Shown piece after piece: positions 37,266 to 48,300 of a stretch of 64,000 nt of DNA. The stretch comes from Ancylostoma caninum. Its lineage: Eukaryota > Nematoda > Chromadorea > Rhabditida > Ancylostomatidae. The stretch lies in contig JBAJFG010000469.1 of NCBI GenBank assembly GCA_037903475.1, forward strand, positions 62,001-126,000, in the 5' to 3' direction. How positions within the stretch are numbered: position 1 is the stretch's first letter; each line of letters begins with the position of its first letter. The notes under the pieces are model-generated. The model was not told the DNA's origin and did no database searches. It saw only the letters and a list, made by a program, of their open reading frames with translations. The position numbers and the translations under genes are program-made.

Positions 37266-38629
37266 ATGAATTGGCGAAATACAAAGTTGATTGCATCTTT
37301 GTCTAAGGAGCAGGGATGAGCGGAAGTCAGATTCAAAAACTCGGAACTCGGAAGTCGGAAGCCCCAAAAAAGACCGGAATATCGGAAGTACCGGAAGTCG
37401 GAAGTCGGAAGTACGGAGAGTCCAATGTGTGTAATACATACACATGCATATAGTAAGGGCGCCAAGGGTTGATGCAAACAATGAATTGTTAGAATAGTTG
37501 GCATTCATTTTGATAATTTCATCCAATTACTCCCATAAGTAGTGGTATCAATCCAGAACTGAAGCATAAATAAAAAATAAAGGATCGTCCAACAAAACCT
37601 AAGTGGTTGAGCAGGACTGTAGCAAATTCGCCTGACATCAAAATTCATAAGTTTTGAACGACAGCCCTTTAGAGCGAATACATTATGTTTTCCACAGGAA
37701 AATGTCTTGTGGAGGAGAATGTTGAGTAGTATTGCCTATTTTCATATCAGTCCTCCATTACAAGAGTGTCTTCCACTTAATCATCTTATTAAGTTTTAGT
37801 ATCTTTTTAGCGGTACTCAGTACGACTCTCCTACTTCGAAAGAACTGAGGCTTGCCTGATTTTGGTTTGATCCCATGCTTTAGTTAGTTAACATTACATA
37901 TGCTTGAAGTAAATGAGAACGAACAACTTCAAGTTTTTCATCGATTTTTTATAAAGTGCTGAATATTGAGTAGATCCTCTCTTATTCCTAGCTGAATTCT
38001 TGGCAAAGTGATCTTGTTAATACACAAACTGATGTGTAGCATCGAACCCGCAATAAAAATGTTGCACTAAGACAACATAAATTTATCTTCAGAAATTTCA
38101 GAAAAAAAAACCACAACGAAAGTTTTGGTTGAAGACTGTTGCTACCCTGTATGACATTCTATATATGACAGCAAAACTTGCGTGGAAACAGTGCACACTT
38201 AGGAAGCGTTACTTTTGGTTCGCGACTACCGTATTGTGCACAAAGTGCCAGTCAGATCTTGAAAAACTGCACAAAATTAGCGGCAACCTTGAGATAAAAT
38301 GCACTTGCATTATTCCAAGACTTCCGAAAACTTCCGGCTCTTTTCGCCGTTTTTCGGAAGTCGGAACTCAGAAGTCGGAAGTCCAAAAAACACCGGAATA
38401 TCGGAAGTTTCGGAAGTCGGAAGTCGGAATTCCGCTCATCCCTGCTAAGGAGCCTCTGTTAATAAATCTTTACCATTTGCTTCGCGAGGTACAGAGGATG
38501 GAACTGGTGAAATGTGATGAAATTATGACCGATTGTGATGAGGAGCCGGTGGGGACATGTCTTCTGGGGTTCCTCAATACGCTGAATACGAATATGACAA
38601 CCTTTTTGCAGGAAATACTGATTTATTGA
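37266..38629 (+). pseudogene. Exon-like ORF split by a hAT insertion
   Basis: A good acceptor (GTACTTAG|) at 37265 opens a frame reading NWRNTKLIASLSKE up to 37310, where the transposon begins. Beyond the second copy of the 8-bp duplication the same frame resumes at 38453 with PLLINLYHLLREVQRMELVK and CDEIMTDCDEEP before running into a tandem repeat and a stop at 38629. The frame is uninterrupted once the element and one duplication copy are ignored, which suggests a former exon. The product is not recognised. Confidence 0.45.
37311..38444. mobile_element. Non-autonomous hAT element, 1.13 kb
   Basis: The left end CAGGGATGAGCGGAAGTC and the right end (complement CAGGGATGAGCGGAATTC) form inverted repeats, and a perfect 8-bp duplication CTAAGGAG flanks the element (37303-37310 and 38445-38452). 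Both ends carry inner arrays of TCGGAAG units (37330-37425 and 38310-38430), an internal subterminal repeat typical of hAT elements. The central 800 bp has no hAT transposase motifs. Loose terminal matches (CCGCTCATCCC) near 785 and 1258 hint at older fragments of the family. Confidence 0.9.
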
Positions 38630-38960
38630 TTTTATTGGTTTTTTTCATTTTCGCTCGGGGACGGATACGGACATGGCTACTGGTGTTTCTCAATACGCTG
38701 AACACGAATATGGCCACCATTTTGCGCGAAATATCGATTTATTGATTTTATCGATTTTTTCCACTTTCGCTCGGGGACGGACAAGGACATCTCTACTGGG
38801 GTTCCTCAATATGGTGAACACGCATATGTCAACCATTTTGCACAAAATGTCGATTTATTGATTTCATTAATTTTTGGCTCTTCTGCCCAATGGAGCGGTG
38901 AAGATATCTCTCCTGGGGTTCCATGATACGCTGAATATGAATATGACAACCACTTTGTAC
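38545..38960 (+). repeat. 116-bp tandem repeat array, orientation +
   Basis: About four units at 116-bp spacing (starting near 38561, 38677, 38793 and a diverged one near 38909). Each contains a GGGGTTCCTCAATACGCTGA-like segment, then AATATGACAACCATTTTG, then TCGATTTATTGATTTTAT. Staggered overlapping ORFs here are repeat artefacts. The same unit in opposite orientation forms the array at 47.4-47.96 kb. Confidence 0.85.
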
Positions 38961-40409
38961 GAAAGTATCGACTAATGTCACCGAAATAAAAAAAATTGCT
39001 AACTTTTCACCCACAAGTCGATGGGGAATGGTCACTTGGGCTTCGTTAACATGCCGATCACCGAAATTCGGAGATTTTAATGTTTTAATGAATTTATCGG
39101 TGACAGTAATTGGCCTCAGCAGTGTGATGTAGTCATGGTAGTAAAACACCCGAGCGAAGCCTGGTTCGGCAACTAGTCGCTTATACCTTACGATCCAGAG
39201 GACAACCACACATGAAACCTATATAGTTCGACTCAGAACTGTGCTTCACAGTGCAATGTCAGCGTCTTTTGTCGTTTTTCGACAAATCGATTTTATCGAT
39301 TTTTGGCCCCCTACCCCATCACTATATAGTAAAACTCATCTGTTTGTGTGTTTATCTGTAATCGCTTATATCTCACGATCCAGAGGACAAACACACATGA
39401 AACCTATACCGTTCGACTCAGAACTGTGCCCTCCAGTGCAACGTCAGCGTTTTTTGCCGCCGCGCTTCGCATAAATGGCAATGATTTTTGCAGGGCACAA
39501 TTCTGAGTCGAAAAGTATAGGTTTCATGTGCGAATCTTTTCATCTACAATGAGAAAAACGTGGAAGAGTTTTGCTCAGTGACTGAATCCTTGAGGGTCTC
39601 TCCGTGTGCAATCAAGAGTTTTGGAAGGGGTTGAGTGGGGAATTCATTTTCCTATGCAAGACGAGGCGATTAACAAAACAACACCGTTTTAATACACCCA
39701 TATACACCAACTTGCTATAGCAACATATTTCATAGCGCACAAGCATACCGCTTAACTTCTTTCTGTGAACAGACGAATAATCACGGCACTATTCAACTTC
39801 ACTTTCCCTAAAATTTTTAAAGATTTTTTGCCCGAGACTTTGCATAGAAGGGGGGGGGGGGGGTGTCTGAGGTGCTGAGCACGAATATCGTATCCATTTT
39901 GCACCGCAACCTCATTTCTGAGTAGGTTACAGTAGGTGTACGGTAGGAAATTGGGAGAAAATGCTTATTTCGGGAAGAAAACGGAGGTGGCGTGCAAAAT
40001 AATGGTGGTTTTCGTGATCAGCCGCAAAAGCCCCACTATGCAAAATTTGAGAGGGTGCCTTGAGGTACCATATCTACAGTACATCTACCGTAACCGTGAA
40101 AAATGGGGTTGCCGTGCAAAATTTATACGATATTCGTGTTCATCACCTCGAATAATCCCCCTACGTGAAGTTTCAGCCAAGATTTTTTTTTGAAGTAAAG
40201 TAGTTGAGCAGTGAATTGAATGGCGCAAACACTCAATCCTTTCCGAGAGCGCTGCGTTTCGATCGATTCTGAGTGAATCATCTGGACACATTTAACGAAA
40301 GACTGATGCAAACATTTCAATACAATAAGTGCTCCGACTCGCTTTTGGCGAGCCTCGCAACCTCCCGCATCTCCAGTTTTGATTGTAAATAAAGCTACAT
40401 AAATGCTAT
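38961..40409. other. Repeat-derived DNA, no gene
   Basis: Contains a duplicated segment (CTTATA..ACGATCCAGAGGACAA.CACACATGAAACCTAT at about 39180 and 39363), a poly-G run near 39850-39862, and a stretch after it (CTGAGCACGAATATCG..CCATTTTGCACCGCAACC) that matches the region after the poly-G at 47.1 kb. Confidence 0.5.
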
Positions 40410-40995
40410 AGGATACGGCTCCGCAGATGGAGAGCGGACCCGCCATGGCTCAGTGGCGTGGGGGACGCCAGGATACGGCTCCGCAGATGGAGGACAGGTC
40501 CGCCCTAGCCAAGTGGTGTGATGAACGACAATATACGGGTCCGTCGACAGTGAAAGGGTCCGCGTGGCCCAGTGGTGTGTGGGACGTCAGGATACGGGTC
40601 CACGAGGAAGGATCCGCCGTTGCTCAATAGTGTGGAAAACACCAGTATACGGTTCCGCAGATGATGAAATGGTCCGCCACGGCCCTACAGGGAGAGAATC
40701 GTGAGAACGCTGGACCACCGATGGAGGAAGGACCCGTCGTAGCCCAATGGTGTGGAGAACGTCAGGATACGGGTTCACTTTGGTCCGATAGTGTTGAGAA
40801 TGCCGGGATGAGAGCCCGCCCCTGGAGAAGGGAACCGGCTTGCCCTAACTGTGAGGAAGGCGCCAGAATGCGGGCGCTCAGATAGAGGGAGGGGCCGCCG
40901 TGGCGAAGAAAGCCCGCTGCAGCCCAGTAGTTTGGAAAACACTCGGATACGACTTCGCCTTGGTTCAATAGTGTGGGGAACGGCAGGATACAGTT
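40410..40995. repeat. Minisatellite, about 60-bp unit
   Basis: Around nine imperfect units built on GGATACGGSTCCGCAGATGG, a purine-rich link, GGTCCGCC, and CCCARTGGTGTGGRGAACG. Successive units begin near 40411, 40471, 40532, 40588 and 40650 and become more degenerate to the right. The array abuts the truncated RTE element at its 3' side. It is distinctly GC-rich compared with its flanks. Confidence 0.85.
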
Positions 40996-42245
40996 CCGCC
41001 GATGGAGTTCCGCAGTCTTGATGAAGAAATTGTTCCATCCGAGCGCCAGAGGGCGCACATCTTGGTCTTGCGATTGGCGAAGTCTCGGCGGGCGAATGGT
41101 TTTCCCTGCCTCTGCTGCCTGCTGCTCGTCTCTCGCTGAAGTATTCTTTTATCGCTTCCCTGCACCGTTTTGCGAACTCGGACTTTAGCTGGTAGTTGCC
41201 TGCAGCTCTCGCGGCTCCATGCTGGCGTATAAAGTCGAGAGTCTCCCAAGACAGTCGTCTCTTGGTGGCTCTTGAACCCTCGGCGCTCGCGCTGTCGCGG
41301 AGATGCTGAACAAGCCGATCGTATTCCTTGTCGATGTTGTCGACAACCACATCTCCCCAAAAGCCGGGTAGCGAAGTGAAGAGATCCTAATTGATGACGG
41401 GTTTGGGACTCCTTCTCTTAAACTTCGCTGCTTTCTCTCCTCTGCTTGAGAAGAAGAATCCTGCCTGAAGAAGGCGATGGTCTGATCCGGTGTAGAACTT
41501 CGGTAAAACCCCGACGTCGATTGACGATGATGTGGTCAATTTCATTATAGTACTCTCCACGGATGACTCTCACGACCAGAGTAGGGAGTTGGCTTCTGAA
41601 ATTGTGAGTTACCACGGATGGTCTTCGTCGCCATGATGAACTCAGACAGCCTCTTTCTCTGTTCGTTCCACTGCAAGCAGCACCGATGCGAAGTTCCTCA
41701 AGCGTTTTCCTAGGGCCAATCTTAGCGTTGAACTCGCCAACGATGACCTTGTAGAATGTGTGGTCTTTCCTGTAGAACTTCTCTAAGTAGATATAGAAGG
41801 CTCAATTCCCCCTTCGTCGTAGCTGGATGTTGTAGCGTAGGAGACGAAGATTATCAAGGCCGGCATTGGTCCACATCTTCTCAACCGCAAACGTCCGATT
41901 CGGGTTGTTAATCGTTTGAATGGATCGATGTTAATGACCAAGTTCGGGTTGACGAGGACACCGACTCTACCAACTCCTCTACTGTCGTAGGTTCCAAGGA
42001 ACAGTTTGTCTCCAGTGTCGAAGGTGGCGTTAAGTGGCTGGTATCTCCTCGCCTCGGTCAATCCGATGACGTCGTACCTGATCTTCCCGGCCTGCATCAA
42101 CAAATTTTCGATGGAAGCCTCCGATGCAAGCGTGAGACACAAGTCGAAGGCACATATCGTCATCATGGTCCTTCTGGTTTTAGGCAGCCTAGATAACCCC
42201 TCGGACCTCGTCCTCACTGGCGCTGCCGTACCAGTGACTTTTCAG
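40996..42245 (-). mobile_element. RTE non-LTR retrotransposon, 5' half only
   Basis: On the minus strand the sequence begins with an RTE-type ORF start (MMTICAFDL..TLASEASIEN near 42163) and continues with endonuclease blocks: YDVIGLTEARRYQPLNA, FLGTYDSRGVGRVGVLVN and RIGRLRLRRCG. It then passes through a decayed stretch including EIDHIIVNRR (near 41530) to VDNIDKEYDRLVQHLRDSAS and FIRQHGAARAAGNYQL. It ends near 41000 just after the segment that links endonuclease to reverse transcriptase; the RT domain is absent. At least three frameshifts or stops break the frame. Family knowledge: RTE elements are about 3.2 kb with an APE endonuclease then RT. This copy is 1.25 kb and dead. Confidence 0.92.
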
Positions 42246-43350
42246 GGGAACACTCTCTATTATTGTTGTGTCAAGCTTGAGAAAATGTAACCCCACAGAA
42301 AATAGCTTGCTGGGCTCTATTCCCCGTGGGGAGCTGGGGCAAGATTTCATCGGGAAGTTAACTGAGTTTCCCGGGAGTGGACGATGGAGCTTATTTGTGA
42401 CGATGGAGCATATTTGTTGGAGGCGACTCCAAACCGCCTCGCTTGTACCTCTCAGTCACTTGAATGCAGGGCTTTTGGTAGGATAGATGTGCAGGATACA
42501 ATCTGCAGAAACGCAAGCATGCATTCTCTTCTCCTCTCCGTTCTGCATTGTGTGTCGTCGCGTCAAATTTACGCGCATCAACCATGAATACCGCCTTAGT
42601 CGCACATGGAACCTCACCCCATTCCATGGATTTCTCGTGTGCATCGTGCTACACCACTGTTGGATATGAATTCTAAGCTCTTCAAAATCTCAAAATCCAG
42701 CGAAGTCTTGAATGAGAGGATTTGAGAGGGTGCTGCCTTTAAGATGATCTCACATCCCTTATATTACAATTTCCACTGACTTTTCGAGTCTCCCGGATGC
42801 CTAGTTTGAGGGTGTGTTGTTTACTATACTTTTCTGTTATCTTTCTGAAGACCACCCACAGGTGCATGACGCGACGTGGACCTGCAGGCAACTACCCAAT
42901 AATTGCTTGTTAATCAGCCAGATTCCAGCGAAGCTGAAACTCTATCTCGAAGACAACAATTTGGAAACCCCTTTACCGCAGTGGAGACATTGCGGGAACA
43001 ATGACGAAGAAGGCGCTGCGTCTAACTTCCATTCACAAGGTGCATCGGCTGAGATTCGCTCGACGAAACTTGACAATAGTCTGGAACACGGTAGCGGTGA
43101 TTTTCTGTCGAGATACCGAGAAGCTGAACACGAAAATGACGAGCATTTTCCACGAAATTCATCCAAACGGCTTGGCTTTTTCGGTTATGGGTCAGCGATA
43201 CAATGGTTACTCGAGTAATAAAACTAGTACGCATGCACACATGCGCCCGCCATGCTCAACCCTGTCTCTTTGAATGGTCTTTTCTCTACTGTGGGCAGAG
43301 CGTTAGCCTCTGGAGTAGAATTCCATGTAAAAATCGACGTTTTTTTTTTT
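42246..43350. other. No firm gene
   Basis: A plus-strand frame near 42814-43218 is open for over 130 codons, but its end includes a diverged copy of the AACACGAAAATGACGAGCATTTT repeat motif seen in the 116-bp arrays, so it is doubtful as a gene. Confidence 0.35.
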
Positions 43351-43365
43351 TCGTGAGTGCCGTCT
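43351..43365. mobile_element. Terminal fragment of another family-1 TTAA MITE
   Basis: CGTGAGTGCCGTC resembles the right terminus of family 1 (CGTGAGTGCTGCC) and shares the same TTAA with the complete copy that follows, producing a head-to-head near-palindrome across 43351-43383. Confidence 0.6.
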
Positions 43366-43369
43366 TTAA

Positions 43370-43776
43370 AGGCAGCACTCACGGAAATTCTCACTTTTGA
43401 AATGAGTCGCTTACCATGTACATGGGCCGCTGGACAATCGCAAAAGTAAGTTGAGCCACCTACCTGCGAAGATACTATGGACACTTCTTCCGCTGTGGAC
43501 AAGAGGGTTTCGTCGCGCCAGCTAACGTTGTTGACAGGGCGTGCGCATGTGGCCTAGCGGAGGCTGGTTTATGGAATTCCCACCGTTTGCAGGGTTTCGT
43601 GGCGGGACCTATCAGGGAACACTCGTCCACTCTGTGGGCGCACATGAAATAGCGCCATCATTTTCCGTGTTTCCGCGTGTTTCACGCTACTTCATCATTG
43701 TCGATTTGTTCATCGTCCCTAAAAACCCCGATATACCGCGAGATTTTCAACCCATAAATTTCCGTGAGTGCTGCCT
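43370..43776. mobile_element. TTAA-flanked MITE family 1, copy 2
   Basis: The same termini as copy 1 (AGGCAGCACTCACGGAAAT left; right complement identical for at least 15 bp) and the same internal landmarks (GGCCGCTGGACAATCGCAA, CCGATATACCGCG). The left flank is TTAA (43366-43369); the right flank is TTAT, one substitution from the expected duplication. Internal differences from copy 1 amount to scattered substitutions and small indels, so the copies inserted long ago or diverged before insertion. Confidence 0.9.
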
Positions 43777-43994
43777 TTATTATCGTTCCCGTGCTGATGT
43801 CGAGAACGATGAGCATTTTGAATGGCAGTGTTAGCAATTGTCCTCATCGATCTTGATAAACGGTTGGAATAAAACATTCAAGCGAAGCCAGATACACCGT
43901 CTCTTACACTTATAAAATGCTTTATTATATTGTTCATGTTTCTACCAGTACTTTAAAATAATTATGCGAAACTGCATATATACAGGAAATGTAG

Positions 43995-45047
43995 GATGAA
44001 AAGGCAAGGCCAGAATTGACTATTGTGGCATCAAGACAACTATCACAAGAAGGAAAACTTCTAGTCAAAGTGGCTAAAAGAGTTGACAGCGTTATCAATA
44101 TAGAGGAAGGCATAAGAAAGATGTTTAGCAACCAATTACATTCCAGGCAGATAGCTGAAAATGGAAAAGACAGGTCCAGGATACAGTATTCCGCACCCTT
44201 AAACGAGAATCAAGCACCATTTGCACACCAATACATCATAAGTGGATAGGTGATTAGCTATGCGTAGTGTAGAATGCAGAGCTCAGGTGTCTAGGGACCA
44301 ACCCTGCGTCTCTGACCCAATCAGGAGGAGGGGCATCGGGTATAACTTCCGACACTGTGTAGATTGGGGCTAAGAATACAATAATCCTTTCGTGCCGATG
44401 CAATCCAAGATATTGGTAAGTATAAGTGAAAAGTATGCGATTGCAATGTGTGAATACGAGGTGACGTCATGAAATATCGATTTCTGCACGAATCAATTCG
44501 AGTGATTTAAACGAAAATGGAAAGAAACAAAGGATAAATTTCTCCATTGATTGTTGATGTCACTGCAAATATTCCTAATTACCTTGTGCAGAGCACCAAC
44601 CGGATCACCAGGAAATGTGGGGAGCTACATACAAACGGTGGGAATCAAAGAGATGGAATGACCAATGGCTTGTACAAGAAGGCAGGGTAACCAAGAAGGT
44701 CAGTTACAATCCTGCAAACAACTGGGCTAACTACTAACAATTGGGCGTGGCCTGGTTACAACACTTTAGGATACAGCAAAAACGGCAGAAATAGCAGAGA
44801 TGATCAGTGGAAATTCACTGATAGCATAACCAACACTTGTCAGAATTCAGAAGAAGACTTATGGAAACTTTTCAAAGAGGTAAATAAAACAGAAACTATT
44901 TAAAATTCATCAGCGATAATTCCCATAGCAATGCCGCACATTTATCCTACTAAAAATACCAAATGATCAAGTCCATTGTTGTTACAGCCTCCAAAGCGTT
45001 TCATTTATCCGGAAATCCCTGGGAATCCCTTGAAATCTACCCCTTGA
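43995..45047 (+). CDS. Partial multi-exon gene, product unknown
   Basis: Proposed exons: 43995-44241, 44592-44698, 44808-44879, 44988-45047 (stop TGA). Phases agree across all junctions, with donors A|GTGGAT, AAG|GTCAGT and GAG|GTAAAT and acceptors TGTAG, GTGCAG, GATCAG and GTTACAG. Segments read ELTIVASRQLSQEGKLLVKV, MWGATYKRWESKRWNDQWLV, DSITNTCQNSEEDLWKLFKE and PPKRFIYPEIPGNPLKSTP. The upstream frame before the third exon (NNWAWPGYNTLGYSKNGRN) is also open, so the second intron may be shorter with a different acceptor. The start exon was not found; the family 1 MITE lies just upstream. The gene converges on the Rab GEF gene, tail to tail, 268 bp apart. Confidence 0.5.
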
Positions 45048-45314
45048 AGGATCACAAGAGCAGCTGTGAAGCACTTCCCTATGCGTCGTACAGAACTTTA
45101 TAAAACTGCCTCTTAGCTCAGGATAAGGAAATCGGCGCAAAAGAAGAACAGCTACATTTGATGCTCCATTCCCACTATCTGCTCCAGCTATAACAACACT
45201 GAACTACGTGAAAATTGCGGACTATGCGGATTGAATTTTTTCAGAATATGGCTCCTTATAAAATTGTTCCGTAGTCAGGTAGATTACGAATAATACGGTA
45301 CATACAAATGGAGT

Positions 45315-48300
45315 CTAGAATCCTGGTCGGAGATTGGTCTTTGGCACGAATCCAAGTCCTAGTTTCGCTAGGCACATGTTCTTTCTTAGGGTCATCACGT
45401 CGAAGTACGTGTCTCGAACACCCGCCTTGATCAAGCCTTGACGCAGGTAGCGAATGAATGTGTAGTAGTCGCACACAGCGGCTATCTGGAAGAAAGAAAG
45501 AGTAGGTATGTGTAACTACATATCAGGAACCAATAAATCAAATTTTAGAGAGAAAATCTTTTTTATCTCTTTTGGTTTCAAGGAACGAATTACATTGTCA
45601 GTAAAAGGTGTTAAATTTATCCAACAATGATAGAATATCCTTGGTTTGCCCATCATTTCAGGGACGAGGATGACGACAATTAGGCAAAACCCACCCTATT
45701 CCGCGCTAGCAAGGATATCCGATGCCATTCAGCGTCCTCAGAAACTCGAACCCGATACGGGCAAAATCTCGAAACATTCGTGAGAGCGCAAGGACTGCAA
45801 GAAATCAAAGATCAGCTGGCTGATAAGACATATCCCATTCAAAAGTTGCAAAATAGTTACAGTATAGCTCATGCTCACATTATCGTCGGCTTATCCTCGT
45901 GTACTGGCTCCAGCTCCAGCTTGTTCGCAGCGATGGAGTCAAGAATCGCATCTGATAACTGGAAAAGGCACTATTTTTGCTGGACTCCTTGTCTCCCTCT
46001 GAGTGGCATGTGAAAATGAATTAAAATGCACCTCTTTTGCATGGAATAACATGCACGGTGAGATCTCTTCTGTGTTGATGCGGTCCATAAAAGGGTGATG
46101 CACAAATGGGTGGCCAGCTTCACGCCATGAGGTAAACTCTGCCATCAATATCGGATCGACCTGAAACCCGCTTAGTGTTATTGTTGCTACATGCGATTTA
46201 TACTAACCAATATCTACACCACGCATTACTGTGAAATAAAGAATAGAGCAGAAAACCCCTTCGGTGCTTTTGCAGAAGTACGAGAATCTCCAGAATGGCC
46301 CGTATGGTGTGACAACTTTTTCGTTTTATCGTTTGAGAAATAGTTTTTTTTTCTGTTCCACAGCACAACATAATTTCCTACATAAACTTCAGACTGGATT
46401 ATTTGTTGTGAGCTCTGCTGACCCGCTGTCTACATAATTGGTGCACACAATGGTCGTCGCAAAAAAATTTGCCTGTAAACGGAAAAGGTAGCTAAACATG
46501 GAAAAGGAGGCGTGGCCAACTTGAAGAACAGAAAGGAGACAAATGTAAACAAATGTGAGAAAATTACAGAAACAGAAGCTATTTTTCTAGGGTATTTATT
46601 GAAGCTATTCTAGAGAAATCTCATTTTCATCGATTCCCAGTACTCCGAAGGGTGATGAGCGACGAAATCACAAATGTATGAGATAATAAGCTATAGCACG
46701 CTAGTGATACCAAATATATTAGGTATGTGCAAAAGTTTCCGCCCTCTTTTAAGCAAAATTGAGTCTTTACTGAAAAAGAAATAAAGCAGATACGTCAATC
46801 AAAGTCAAAGTGTTGGCCATGTCGGCTATAACCTTTCCCCATCTTTCTGGGAGAAGACGGACGCCGCGTAGAAATCCTTGTGTTCCGACTCGACCTAATA
46901 ATTCACCCATTTTTCGACGTCCTCAAGAGATTGGAAGCCCTCTCGCAAAGCCTGTGGGAAATCAACGGAAACAAACGGTAGTCTGACGCGACACAGTCTG
47001 GTGAATAAGCCGCATAAGGTAGCACATTTCAGCGAAGTGCTTCAAGCGTTTCCTTGACGGCTTTTGTGACATAAATTTTCCAACAAGATTTTTTGCGCCG
47101 GGGGGGGGTTATTTGGGGTGATGAGCGCGAATACCCCGTCCATTTCGTACCGTAACCCCGTTTTCATAGGATTACGGTAGGACTAGATGTACCCGGCTTC
47201 GCTCGGGTGTTCAACTTCTCCCGGCAATTTGAACCTGATGCCAACACTTGTTGAACCAAAAAATTCTTTGTTGATCATTTGGTGATCGGCTTAAGTGACC
47301 CCTCTTCACCCCTCTCCCCTTCCCTCAGAAAATGAGGTGAAGTTGCTTGACCCGTAAATAAATTCTTATAAAGTGCTTGCCTCATCCACGTTCAGCGTTT
47401 TGGAAAGTCCCAGAAGGCACATTTTCATCGACTCGTGTGCAAGAATGTCAAAAGATCAATATAACAGATAAATCGATATTTCGGTCAAAACGGTTATCAT
47501 ATCCGTGTTCAGCACACTGCGATACCCCGGTAGACATGTCTTTACCGCTCAGGGGCAAGAACAGTGAAAAAATCGATAAAATCAATAAATCGATATTTTG
47601 CCCAAAATGGTTGCCATATCCGTGTTCAGCGTATTTATTTGCCCCAGTAGACATGTACTCATCGCCTCTTGGGCAAGAATGGCGAAAAGTCAATAAAATC
47701 GAAAAATCGATGTGTCATACAAAATGGTTGCCATATTCGTGTTCAGCGCATCGAGATACCCCAGTAGACATATCTTTAGCACCAAGTGGACAATGATAGC
47801 AAAAAATCAACAAAATCAATAAATCGATAATTTGGCGCAAAATCGTTGTCGTATTCGTGTTCAGCGCATTGAGATACCCCAGCAGGCATATTCTCGCTAG
47901 TCCCTGGTCAAGAAGAGCTAAAAACCAATAAAATCGATATAATCGATAAGCTAATCGATAATCCGAGGTGCAAAGTAGCCTATAACCTCTGCCGCCCCCC
48001 AAAGAACCCACATACAAAATTTGGTCCCGATCGGTTCATCCTCCGCGATTTCTATCCCGAACATACAAACATACATACAAACAAACAAACAAACACACAC
48101 ACACACACAAACTTTCGCTTTTATATATACAGATTACTGTGACAAAAAAGTACTTGCTTGGCTCTAGTTCGACATGATTATCATTGTAAAACACAACGAT
48201 GTTAATGCGAATCATAACATATGTGTAGTGCATACTACCGACAGATGTCAAACCAACAAACGAAGCAGCGTTCACAAAGCATTCGCAAGACCAATTTACC

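Noticed and set aside
38557..38861. Two similar 62-aa ORFs in tandem
   Set aside because: They are offset by exactly the 116-bp repeat unit and have no independent support.
44650..44700. LYKKAG peptide as a possible cloning-vector tag
   Set aside because: The DNA does not extend into vector sequence, and another frame across it fits a spliced gene; coincidence.
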